A stretch of 43,900 nt of DNA from JBBARC01 sp040400005 (GTDB lineage Bacteria > Pseudomonadota > Alphaproteobacteria > Acetobacterales > Acetobacteraceae): NCBI GenBank assembly GCA_040400005.1, contig JBBARC010000025.1, positions 1 through 43,900 on the forward strand. Reading direction: 5' to 3'. The notes under the pieces were generated by a model. That model worked only from the letters and a program-made list of their open reading frames with translations. It searched no databases and had not been told where the DNA came from. Made by a program: the position numbers and the translations under genes. This document shows, in pieces, positions 16,476 through 24,992 of the stretch (the first letter of the stretch is position 1; each line of letters starts with the position of its first letter).

Positions 16476-17297
16476 TCACCAACTGCCCGAACTGCCGCCG
16501 CCGCCAAAATTACCGCCGCCGCCCGAAAACGACGATCCCCCACCATCACCGTCACCGCCGCGCCGGCGCCCCGATAGCGCCATCATCAGCAAAATCTGCA
16601 TCATCATGCGGCAAAACGCGCCACCACTGACCGCGCAAAATATCAGAAAACTCACCCCGCCCAAGCCCAGCACAATCACCAGCCACAAGGGCGGCGGGGT
16701 GTGCGGCGCGCCATGCCGGGGATAGGGCACGGCGGCATCATTGGCCACCACACCACCATCACCACCGAGTAGCTGAATAATCCGCGCGCTGCCGCGCAAA
16801 ATACCGGTCGAAAAATCCCCAGTTTTGAACGCTGGCAAAATGTCGTTTTCGATAATCAGCCGCGTCGCCGCGTCGGTCAGCGTGCCTTCCAGCCCATAAC
16901 CCACCTCAATGCGCACTGTACGTTCGGCCGGCGCCACAATCAGCAGCGCCCCAGAGTCATTGCCTTTATCCTTGCCTTTCTGGCCAATCCCCCAGGCGCG
17001 GCCCAGTTGATAGCCATACTCCTCAATCGGCCGGCCTTGCAGGGTGGGCAGCGTCACCACCACCACCTGGTCGCCGTTACGCGCTTCCAGTGCGGCAAGC
17101 GCGTTGGTTAACGCCGCACGCTCGCCAGGTTTGAGCAGGCTTGCGTTGTCCACCACCCGCCCGGTGAGCGCGGGGAAGCTTACCCCCGCAATATTACCAG
17201 CCGGGTTGGCCGGCGCTTGCGCATAAACCACCCCGGTGAGAACGCCGAAACTTAGGCACACCCACACCAGGGCGCCGGCAACCGCGCGCCGCCACAA
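16476..17297 (-). CDS. TPM-domain (YgcG-like) exported protein
   Basis: 273 residues with a signal peptide (VWVCLSFGVLTGVVYAQA), a TPM domain (FPALTGRVVDNASLLKPGE; GDQVVVVTLPTLQGRPIEEY; ERTVRIEVGYGLEGTLTDA; AFKTGDFSTGI), a membrane helix (WLVIVLGLGGVSFLIFCAV), and a Gly/Ser tail ending GGGGSSGSW. That tail is a hallmark of the family. The domain faces the periplasm. The start is uncertain: TTG at 17297 is the first start codon, 12 bases downstream of the lemA stop. It is the middle gene of the lemA operon. Confidence 0.9.
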   Translation of the reverse strand: MWRRAVAGALVWVCLSFGVLTGVVYAQAPANPAGNIAGVSFPALTGRVVDNASLLKPGERAALTNALAALEARNGDQVVVVTLPTLQGRPIEEYGYQLGRAWGIGQKGKDKGNDSGALLIVAPAERTVRIEVGYGLEGTLTDAATRLIIENDILPAFKTGDFSTGILRGSARIIQLLGGDGGVVANDAAVPYPRHGAPHTPPPLWLVIVLGLGGVSFLIFCAVSGGAFCRMMMQILLMMALSGRRRGGDGDGGGSSFSGGGGNFGGGGSSGSW

Positions 17298-17308
17298 CGC
17301 GTGGGGCC

Positions 17309-17977
17309 CTAAAATTTAACCACCGGCGGCGTTTTTACGCTGTCCGCAGCCGTAAACTCTTCCATCGGCTTATTGCTGGCGTACAGCACCGATGCCCACA
17401 GCCGCCCCGGGAACGTGCGCAATTCGGTATTGTACACCCGCACCGCCTCGATATAATCATGGCGCGCCACGGTGATGCGGTTTTCAGTACCTTCAAGCTG
17501 CGATTGCAGCGCCAAAAAATTCTGGTTCGATTTCAAATCGGGGTAATTTTCCGAAATCGCCAGCAACCGCCCCAGCGACCCGCTCAACTGGCGCTGCGCA
17601 TCCTGAAACGCTTTAAATGTAGCGGGGTCGGTAATCGTGCTGGCATCAACCTTAATCGACGTCGCCGCCGCCCGCGCGCTGGTCACCGCCTCCAGCACGC
17701 CGCTTTCCTGCTTGGCAGAGCCTTTCACCGTTTCCACCAAATTGGGGATCAGGTCAGATCGCCGCTGATACTGATTAAGCACGTCCGACCATTTCGCTTT
17801 AGCCTGTTCTTCGTAAGTGGGGATGTTGTTCACCCCGCACCCGCTCAGCATCAGGCTTAGCACCGGCACCAGCAACGCCAGGCGCAGCGTGGAAAAAAGG
17901 CGATACGCGCGGCGGGTGGCGGGGCTGGCGGTTAGGCTGGCAGTTAGGCTGGCGGCTGGTGTGCTGGCGGCGTGCAT
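17309..17977 (-). CDS. lemA: LemA family lipoprotein
   Basis: 222 residues. A lipobox (LMLSGCG, about residues 43-49) marks it as a lipoprotein, followed by the LemA core: NNIPTYEEQAKAKWSDVLNQYQRRSDLIPNLVETVKG, ending with VRVYNTELRTFPGRLWA. LemA proteins are long helical bundles of unknown function found with TPM proteins. The N-terminal 30 residues before the hydrophobic stretch are a small repeat (SLTASLTAS), reflecting tandem GTTAGGCTGGC-type DNA at about 17930-17960. The ATG at 17977 has GGAG nine bases upstream; the frame to 18043 is rejected. Confidence 0.9.
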   Translation of the reverse strand: MHAASTPAASLTASLTASPATRRAYRLFSTLRLALLVPVLSLMLSGCGVNNIPTYEEQAKAKWSDVLNQYQRRSDLIPNLVETVKGSAKQESGVLEAVTSARAAATSIKVDASTITDPATFKAFQDAQRQLSGSLGRLLAISENYPDLKSNQNFLALQSQLEGTENRITVARHDYIEAVRVYNTELRTFPGRLWASVLYASNKPMEEFTAADSVKTPPVVKF

Positions 17978-18167
17978 GGCGGTTATCTCCGGTAGCGTTT
18001 GGGGCACTCCCCACATCTTATGGCACGCGCGCCGGCAAAACACCTCCGGATGTTAAAATTTGGCACCACCACCAACCGGCGTGCCTCGCGGCTACTGACG
18101 GTAACGTGATGCCGCCAACACCCAAGCTGCGGGAATAAGCCGCCGCGCGCAGCACTCAGGTCCCCAA

Positions 18168-18244
18168 GGTCGCGCCATCTGGGGTCGCGCCATCTGGGGT
18201 CGGTCGCGCCATCTGGGGTCGCGCCATCTGGGGTCGCGCCATCT
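18168..18244. repeat. Five tandem copies of a 15-base repeat upstream of the giant gene
   Basis: The unit GGTCGCGCCATCTGG is repeated at 18168, 18183, 18202, 18217 and 18232 (last copy incomplete). Copies two and three are separated by an extra GGTC. The array ends 31 bases before the ATG of the Gly/Ala repeat gene and 10-20 bases before its ribosome site. Such arrays can change copy number by slippage and so alter promoter spacing; this is inference. The rest of the gap (17978-18167) shows nothing else clear. Confidence 0.9.
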
Positions 18245-18275
18245 CACGCCAGCAGCATCGTTAGGGGATCACATC

Positions 18276-21200
18276 ATGAGCATCGTCAGCACAACAGGCA
18301 CCATCGGCATCATCGGCAATAACGGCGCGGTTGCGGGGGCTGGCGGCGGGGCGGGCGGTGCCGGGCAAGGGGTGAGTGCCACAACCTCAACCCCAGGCGA
18401 TGCGGCGAACACCGCCATGGCTACGGGGGGCGCCGGTGGCACCGGCGGCAATGGCGCAGGTAAAATTGGCGGCGCTGGCGGGCAGGCAGGGTTAGGCGGT
18501 GTCGGTGGCGATGCTGCCGCCACCGCCACTACAGCAACCGCAACGGCCGCAGCAGCCACGGCTACCGCCACCGGCGGTGCGGGTGGTGCTGCCGGCACTG
18601 CCGGTGCGGGCACGCCCGGCGGGTTAGGCAATGGCGGCGGTGCTGGCGGGGCTGCCACCGCACAGGCTGCCGCCAGCAGCAGCAGTGCCGGCTCGGCCGT
18701 GCTGCTTGAAACCATCACCGCGAGTGCCACCAGCCAGGGCGGCAGCGGCGGCACCGCCACCGGCAGCGGGTTCACCGCCGGCGCCGGCGGTTTTGCCAGC
18801 AACACCACTGCCAAAGTGGTTGGCAACCTGATCAATGGGGTCATCGATTTTAGTGCCGCACACGCCGTGCAAACCGGCGGCGCCGGCGGCGCCGGCCTAG
18901 CCGGTGCCAACGGCGGCGCCGGCGCCGCCAGCATGCTTAAGAACGCGGTCAGCGGGTCCACCAATGGCAGTGATTTAACCCTAACCGAGCTTGCCACCGG
19001 CGGCGCTGGCGGCGCATCGGCCGGCGGCATGTCCGGTAACGGCGGCACAGCAAGCGCCGAGCTTAGCTTCGATGACCGCCTGAATGTCAACAAAAGTGCG
19101 GTAATTTCCACCACCATTGTCGCCCGTGGCGGTGCAGGCGGTGGTGCCACCGCAAGCCCCGGCAGCGCGGCCGCCGGCGCCAGCGCCGCCGCCACCAATA
19201 CCACCATCGGCATAAAGTATCTCAATGCCATTGCCACGGCCGCCGGCGGCGCTGGCGGCGGCGTTAGCCTCAGTGGCAATGGTGGCGCTGGCGGCACGGC
19301 CACGGCAAGCGTTGTTGGTGCATCCACCACCACCTCGCTCGGCGATGTCGGTGCCCAGGCCAATGTCAGTGGCGGCGCCGGGGGCACCGGCATGGGTGCT
19401 GGCAACCATGCCGGTGCCGGCGGCACCGCTGGGGCGGCCAGCGCCATCGCCACCAGTGCGGCATCCTTAAGTGTGGCAGCCGTGGTCACCCAAATTGGCG
19501 GCAACGGCGGCGCGGGCAGCGCCGGGGCAGCCGGCGGGGCGGGCGGCACCGTGGCCGCAGGGCACGCCAGTGCTGGCAGTGCTGGGGCCGCAGTAGTGAC
19601 CGCCAATATCACCCAAATTGGCGGCGCCGGCGGCGCATCAGACAGCGCAGCCGGTGGTGCCGGGGCATCGGTAAACCTCACCAACGCGGTCACCGCGTCC
19701 AGCGCCGGCGGCGCGCTAGCGCTGCGCCAAGCAGGCGTCGGCGGTGCCGGCGGTGCCTCCACCAGCAGTATAGCTGGCGCCGGCGGCAGCGCCACTGCGG
19801 CCCTCACCTTCGATGATGCGGTAACCCCGGCGCAAAGCCTGAATGTAAGTGGCGCAGTGGCAAGCGAAGGCGGCACCGGCGGTGCCACGATAGGCCCCAG
19901 CAATGGCGCCGCCGGTGGCGCCGCCAACGCGCAGATTAGCATCAGCGGCGGCCATGTGGTCTCGGCCGATGCCCAGGCCAACGCCTTCAATACTGCCGGT
20001 GACCAAGGTGGCGCAGCAGGCGGCGGCACTGGGGGCGCTGGGGGCGATGCCTCGGCCCAGGCGCGCGCCGTCAGCACGTCACTGCTCGGCACCGATGGCG
20101 CCAATGCCGCCGCCACGTCCGTTGGCGGCGATGGCGGCAGCGGCGCAGGCAGCCCCCATGCCGGCGGCGCCGGTGGCACCGCCCACGCCAGTACCGCTGC
20201 CGCCTTTATCAACGGCGGCGGATCGGCCACCGCCCGCGTGGTCCAGGCCGGTGGGTCAGGTGGTGCCGGCAACGCTGGGGCGGCAGGTGGTGCCGGGGCG
20301 GCCAGCAGCTTGCTTAACGCCGCTACCGCCACATCCAACCACGGCAGCGTGGCGATCAGCGAAACCGCCATTGGCGGTGCGGGTGGCTTCTCCCAAGGCG
20401 GCAGCGCAGGCGCCGCCGGGGCTGCCACCGCCACGCTGAACCTAAAGGACCTCGCCAACCCCACCCAATCGGCAGCCATCACCGCCACCGTCAACGCCCA
20501 GGCTGGCGCCGGTGGCAGCGGCGATGGCGGCACCAGCGGCGCCGCGGGCGGCACAGCGGCCGCCACCAGCAACGTCAGTGGCGCGGGAATCGCTGCCAGT
20601 ACGGCCAACGCCTTGGCCGGCAATGGCGGCGCCGGTGGCAGCCAAACCAGCGTCGGTAACGGCCGGGGCGGTGCCGGCAGTACTGCCAGCGCCAATGCCA
20701 CCACCATCAGCACCACCAACGCTGCAGACCCGGTCGCGGCCGTCGCTCAAGCCATATCCGGCGCCGGCGGCGATGCCAGCGGGGCCGGCAAAACCGGCGG
20801 CAATGGCGCCACCGGCACCGCCAAGGCCAGCGCCGCCAGCGCCGGCGCGGGCGCGGTTAGCGCCACCGCCGGGTTGCGCGCCGGGGCCGGCGGCTTTGGC
20901 TGGAACGGCGCCAACGGCGGCACGGGTGGCAGCGTCAACCAGATCAACGCTGTGCGCGCCACCAGCCATGGCGGCACCTTGCGCTTAAGCCAAACAGCCA
21001 TCGCCGGTGCCGCTGGCAGCGCCGCCAGCGGCCTGGCCGGTAGCGCCGGGTCGGCCCTGTCGACGTTAAGCGCCGATGACACAATCGCGCCCCAAGTGTC
21101 GGCCGCCATTTTTGCTGCGGTCAACGCGCTCGGCGGCAGCGGTGGCTCAGCCGGGGCCGGGGCCGGCAGCGGCGGTGGCAGCGCTGGCGTAGTGGCAACG

Positions 21201-23393
21201 CTCACCGGTGCCGCTTTGGTTAACAGCACCGCGTCGGCGTCAGGCGGCAGTGGCGGGACGGGGGCCAGCAGCGGCGGCACCGGCGGGCGGGCAACCGCCA
21301 GCACCACCAGCCTTAGCCGCAGCGGTGATAGCCTTGCCACCGCATTTGCGGCCGGTGGCAATGGCGGCGGCGGTAGTGGAATTGGCAATAAGGCCGGCAG
21401 TGGTGCGCAAAGCAGCGCAACCGCCCGGGCGGTAAGCCAAACCGCCGGCGCTGCGACCGCCACCGCCAGCCAAATCGCCGGCAGTGGCGGCATCGGTGGC
21501 GGCGGGGCCAAGGGCGGTGCCGGCGGCGCCAGCCAGATGGTCAACGCGGTCAGCGGGCAAACCAGCAACAACGTCTTAATATTGCAGCAAACCGCCACAG
21601 CCGGGCGCGGCGGCGATGCCTACGGCGGCACCGGCGGTATCGGCGGCGCCGCCGATAGCACCCTCACCCTCAACGACACGCTAAATACAGCGGCCAATCA
21701 AAGTGCGCAGATCATCGCCGGGGTCACCGCCACCGGCGGTAACGGCGGCGGGGAAAAAATCTCCGGCGCCGCCGCCGCCGCCGGCACCGCAACGGCAGAT
21801 GCCACCATAACCAGCGCGCACAGCCTGGCACTCACAACCGCCGCCCGCGGCGGCGATGGCGGCAATGCGGCACGCGATACGGTGGCAATAGGCGGTGCCG
21901 GTGGTGCCGCCAGCGCCAGCGCCCGCACCATCAGCCTGGGCAATGCAATCGATACGGTCACTGCGGTAGCCAGCGCCCAAGGCGGGCTAGGTGGTGCGGG
22001 CGCTGGGTCTGCCCACAAAGCTGGGCGTGGCGGCGATGCCACCAACGGCGCCGTCAACGGCGCCAGCAGCGGGCACGGCCAGGTGTCCGCCAGTGCCATT
22101 GCCATTGGCGGTGCCGGTGGCTTTGGCATTGATAATGCCATTGCCGGCAGCGGTGGTGCAGCCAGCATTATCAACGCGGTGACCGGCCAATCGGCCGGCG
22201 GCATACTGGCGTTAAGCCAATCGGCCCAAGGTGGCGCTGGCGGCTCAACCGATCGCACCAGCAACGGCGCCGCCGGCGGCGGTGCCCTTGCAACCCTCAC
22301 CTTCAACGACACCCTAAACGCGACACCATCGGCACGCCTCGCCGTCACCATCACCGCCACCGGTGGCCAAGGCGGGTCGGCCCTGCGCCACATCCGCACC
22401 AGCGGCGGCGATGGCGGCACAGCCACCGCCAGTGCCACCATCAACGCTGCCGCAAACCTGGTGCTAGCGGTCAGTGCCACCGGTGGCAGCGCCGGCAGCG
22501 GCGAAACCAGCGGCCATGGTGCCAATGCCATGGCCACCGCCGACGGCACCGCCATACGGGTGGATAGCACAGCCGTCGCCCATGGCGGGCTGGGTGCGGG
22601 CAGCGCTGCCCGCGCCGTTGCCAGCGGTCACGGCCAAACCGGGCTGCAGCACGCCAGTGCCGATGCAACTGTGCCAGGCGGCGTGTTGGTCACCGCCGTG
22701 CGCGCGGATAGCGCAACCCAGCTCGCCGGCGGTTCCGGGCTCAACGATAGCGCCCAGGACATTGCAGCCGCCGCCCTCGGCAGCGCACGCCCGCCGGCCG
22801 ATACGTCATCGCAAGGGGTTGCCCTAGTCACTGGCGCACCGATCGCAGCCGACGTGAACGCAGTTCTCACCGCCAACGCCGCAATCGCCGCAGCTTTTGC
22901 CAGCCCCAGCGCAACTTACTTTGCGCTGGCCAGCCTCGGTGGCGCCCATAGCAGCGCCGGCACCGCCCGCGAAACCACCCACAGCACCGCCGATGTGATC
23001 GTCGATCTCAGCAAACTTGCGCTGCGCGGCGATCTGCGGATCGGCTTTTTCGCAGGCCAGGCGACGGGTAGCGCGGTAACCGGCGTAACCCTGGACATCT
23101 CAGCTAACGGCAGCGCCATTCTGCACCAAAGCTTTGCCACCGGTGCCGCGGCGGCGGCCTATTTCACCAATCACGCGGTTAATCTAGGCAGCCTAGCAGC
23201 CCCTATATTTGGCAACATCTCAGATATAAAAATTGATCTTGGCGTAACGTCGGGCGCCGCTGGAGCAGGGTTTTACGGCAACCTTCTTATTGGCGACCCA
23301 CCGCCGGCGGTTACCACCGCAATGCCGTTGGGGCACGGCGAAAACCCCGCTGTCCAGATCGGTCACGCCATGCTTACGCTGCACAGCGCTTAA
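18276..23393 (+). CDS. Giant Gly/Ala-rich repeat surface protein (PE_PGRS-like composition)
   Basis: A 1705-residue protein almost wholly built of GGAGG-type runs with Ala, Ser, Thr and Asn. I see no cysteine and one tryptophan. Six large repeats of about 195-250 residues can be followed by an anchor of the form (L/I)NAVTxxSxxGxLxLxQ, at about DNA positions 18930, 19675, 20310, 20940, 21534 and 22166; each also has TLTFDDTLN-like and QSAxIxAxV segments. The last 165 residues differ: a beta-rich domain (VIVDLSKLALRGDLRIGFFA; ISDIKIDLGVTSG; GFYGNLLIGD). No signal peptide, no RTX nonapeptides. AGGGGA sits about eight bases before the ATG. Secretion route unknown (type I is possible). Likely an adhesin, matrix or surface-layer protein; the similarity to mycobacterial PE_PGRS is composition only. 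Confidence 0.85.
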   Translation: MSIVSTTGTIGIIGNNGAVAGAGGGAGGAGQGVSATTSTPGDAANTAMATGGAGGTGGNGAGKIGGAGGQAGLGGVGGDAAATATTATATAAAATATATGGAGGAAGTAGAGTPGGLGNGGGAGGAATAQAAASSSSAGSAVLLETITASATSQGGSGGTATGSGFTAGAGGFASNTTAKVVGNLINGVIDFSAAHAVQTGGAGGAGLAGANGGAGAASMLKNAVSGSTNGSDLTLTELATGGAGGASAGGMSGNGGTASAELSFDDRLNVNKSAVISTTIVARGGAGGGATASPGSAAAGASAAATNTTIGIKYLNAIATAAGGAGGGVSLSGNGGAGGTATASVVGASTTTSLGDVGAQANVSGGAGGTGMGAGNHAGAGGTAGAASAIATSAASLSVAAVVTQIGGNGGAGSAGAAGGAGGTVAAGHASAGSAGAAVVTANITQIGGAGGASDSAAGGAGASVNLTNAVTASSAGGALALRQAGVGGAGGASTSSIAGAGGSATAALTFDDAVTPAQSLNVSGAVASEGGTGGATIGPSNGAAGGAANAQISISGGHVVSADAQANAFNTAGDQGGAAGGGTGGAGGDASAQARAVSTSLLGTDGANAAATSVGGDGGSGAGSPHAGGAGGTAHASTAAAFINGGGSATARVVQAGGSGGAGNAGAAGGAGAASSLLNAATATSNHGSVAISETAIGGAGGFSQGGSAGAAGAATATLNLKDLANPTQSAAITATVNAQAGAGGSGDGGTSGAAGGTAAATSNVSGAGIAASTANALAGNGGAGGSQTSVGNGRGGAGSTASANATTISTTNAADPVAAVAQAISGAGGDASGAGKTGGNGATGTAKASAASAGAGAVSATAGLRAGAGGFGWNGANGGTGGSVNQINAVRATSHGGTLRLSQTAIAGAAGSAASGLAGSAGSALSTLSADDTIAPQVSAAIFAAVNALGGSGGSAGAGAGSGGGSAGVVATLTGAALVNSTASASGGSGGTGASSGGTGGRATASTTSLSRSGDSLATAFAAGGNGGGGSGIGNKAGSGAQSSATARAVSQTAGAATATASQIAGSGGIGGGGAKGGAGGASQMVNAVSGQTSNNVLILQQTATAGRGGDAYGGTGGIGGAADSTLTLNDTLNTAANQSAQIIAGVTATGGNGGGEKISGAAAAAGTATADATITSAHSLALTTAARGGDGGNAARDTVAIGGAGGAASASARTISLGNAIDTVTAVASAQGGLGGAGAGSAHKAGRGGDATNGAVNGASSGHGQVSASAIAIGGAGGFGIDNAIAGSGGAASIINAVTGQSAGGILALSQSAQGGAGGSTDRTSNGAAGGGALATLTFNDTLNATPSARLAVTITATGGQGGSALRHIRTSGGDGGTATASATINAAANLVLAVSATGGSAGSGETSGHGANAMATADGTAIRVDSTAVAHGGLGAGSAARAVASGHGQTGLQHASADATVPGGVLVTAVRADSATQLAGGSGLNDSAQDIAAAALGSARPPADTSSQGVALVTGAPIAADVNAVLTANAAIAAAFASPSATYFALASLGGAHSSAGTARETTHSTADVIVDLSKLALRGDLRIGFFAGQATGSAVTGVTLDISANGSAILHQSFATGAAAAAYFTNHAVNLGSLAAPIFGNISDIKIDLGVTSGAAGAGFYGNLLIGDPPPAVTTAMPLGHGENPAVQIGHAMLTLHSA

Positions 23394-23633
23394 AGCCCCC
23401 AGAACGGGTGCCCCTAGTTTGGGTATAGACCTCGGTTTGGGTAGATCTCGGTTTGAGTCATCGGCAACACATCTGCTGATAACCTATGTCCACGGTGTGA
23501 GCGTGCAAGCGGTGGTGCAAATCGCGCAACCGCTTCGCCCGCACAGGGCAAATCGCGCTCCATTTGCGTAACCGGCTGCGGTAAAATATAGCATCCTGCG
23601 TCGGTATGGGGACCCGCAAACCTGGAGGGGCTA
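23394..23633. other. Intergenic region with short direct repeats
   Basis: This 240-base gap between the giant gene and the glycosyltransferase holds three imperfect direct repeats beginning GTTTGGGTATAGACCTCG, GTTTGGGTAGATCTCG and GTTTGAGTCATCGG (about 23416-23464), then no recognisable gene. A strong ribosome site, TGGAGGGG at 23623-23630, ends the gap. I see no clear hairpin terminator after the giant gene. Confidence 0.5.
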
Positions 23634-24992
23634 CTGAAACACATCTTTCATCTGCCCGGCAAACTGCTGCATCACGCCAAAATGCTGCGCGCCGATCCCG
23701 AATTGCTCGGCCGCAACTTAGCCCAAATCACCAATCCGCAGTTGTTCGAAAACCGCCTGCTGGATATGTTCAACGCCCAACCGATGCATGTGCGCGTCGC
23801 CACCGGCCCGCAAGCCCTGCCCACGCTACCCGCGCTAAACGTGCTGGATAGCAACTGGTCGATGCTGGGCATGACCGGCGGCCCCAACACCGTGGTTAAC
23901 CTGATCTGCCGCATCGCTAAATTGGGCGTGCCGGTGCGTCTGGTCTCAACATCGGCCGCTGCATCCATCGACCCCGCCTGGTTTCGCACCCACGCGCAAA
24001 ACCTGCTGGGTGGCGGCGATGTGCCAGCCATCAGCATCAGCAGCGCCGCCGACCCCGATCACCCCCTGCCGATCGGCCCGCGCGATATGTTTTTGGCCAC
24101 CCACTGGTCCACCGCCCAGCAATTGGCAGCCGTGCTGCCCACCCTGCCGATCCAGCAGTTTTTTTACATGCTGCAGGAATTTGAGCCCGGTTTTTATGGC
24201 TGGTCGAGCAATTTTGCCCGCGCGATTGAAACCTACGGCCTGGATTTTTGGCCGATTATCAACCAATCGCTGCTGGCTGAATTTCTACTCGCACAATCTT
24301 TTGGCAGGCTTACCGACCCGGTGATCCGCCAACGCGCAATGATTTTTGAACCGGCCGTTGATGCGGCTATCTTCTACCCCGCAGCCCCCACGTCAGGCGA
24401 CGCGCCGTTATCCCCTGGACGGCCCAAACGCTTGCTGTTTTACGCCCGCCCCACCAATGCACGAAACATGTTTGGCCTCGGCTTAACCGCTTTGCGCCAG
24501 GCCGCCGCCGACCCCGCTTTTGCCGGATGGGAGTTCCTCTCCATCGGCAGCCGCGGCAGCGTGCCCGCACTCGATCTCGGCCATGGCCATACGCTGCGCC
24601 AGGCACCCTGGATGAACTACGCCGGCTACGGCGATATGCTCCGTCGAGCCGATCTGCTGCTGTGCCCCATGCTATCGCCCCATACCAGTTATCCGGTGCT
24701 GGAAATGGCCGCATGCGGCGGGCTGGCGGTGACCAACGTGTTTGCCAGCAAAACCGCAGCGGCCTTGGCGGCGATCACGCCGCAGATTATCGCGGTGCCC
24801 GCCACCATCGCAGGGTTTGCCGCCGGTCTCATCCAGGGTGCCCAGCTAATCAACACCTGCCACAGCCGAACACTAAGCCCGACGCTGAACTTGCCGCGCG
24901 ACTGGGCAAGCAGCCTGGATCCCATCGCGTGCCGGCTCGCCGCCGTGTTCGCCGATCTGACCACCGCCCAACCGCCATTGCGCGCGCCATGA
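23634..24992 (+). CDS. WsaF-like glycosyltransferase
   Basis: About 452 residues resembling rhamnosyltransferase WsaF-type GT4 enzymes: an N-terminal domain with FFYMLQEFEPGFYGWSSNFA (acceptor side), and a GT-B donor domain with RLLFYARPTNARNMFGLGL, EFLSIGSRG and a donor-binding CPMLSPHTSYPVLEMAACGG. It likely transfers a sugar, possibly rhamnose, in a surface-polysaccharide pathway. Start: the CTG at 23634 follows GGAGG by about five bases and is in frame, whereas the first ATG (23682) has no ribosome site; CTG use is inferred. Its stop overlaps the flippase ATG in an ATGA. Confidence 0.8.
   Translation: MKHIFHLPGKLLHHAKMLRADPELLGRNLAQITNPQLFENRLLDMFNAQPMHVRVATGPQALPTLPALNVLDSNWSMLGMTGGPNTVVNLICRIAKLGVPVRLVSTSAAASIDPAWFRTHAQNLLGGGDVPAISISSAADPDHPLPIGPRDMFLATHWSTAQQLAAVLPTLPIQQFFYMLQEFEPGFYGWSSNFARAIETYGLDFWPIINQSLLAEFLLAQSFGRLTDPVIRQRAMIFEPAVDAAIFYPAAPTSGDAPLSPGRPKRLLFYARPTNARNMFGLGLTALRQAAADPAFAGWEFLSIGSRGSVPALDLGHGHTLRQAPWMNYAGYGDMLRRADLLLCPMLSPHTSYPVLEMAACGGLAVTNVFASKTAAALAAITPQIIAVPATIAGFAAGLIQGAQLINTCHSRTLSPTLNLPRDWASSLDPIACRLAAVFADLTTAQPPLRAP

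Noticed and set aside
18168..18244. CRISPR array
   Set aside because: Units are directly joined 15-mers without spacers.
18269..20719. 816-codon open frame on the minus strand, Pro/Ala/Val-rich, with similar ones at 20747-21598 and 21698-22570
   Set aside because: They mirror the GGN/GCN codons of the giant Gly/Ala gene; composition only, no domain, and no ribosome site.
18276..23393. RTX toxin-like protein
   Set aside because: No GGxGxDxUx nonapeptides; the Gly runs are GGAGG without regular Asp.
24527..24988. Long N-terminal extension of the flippase
   Set aside because: It lies wholly within the glycosyltransferase gene in another frame and is Arg/Pro-rich shadow sequence.
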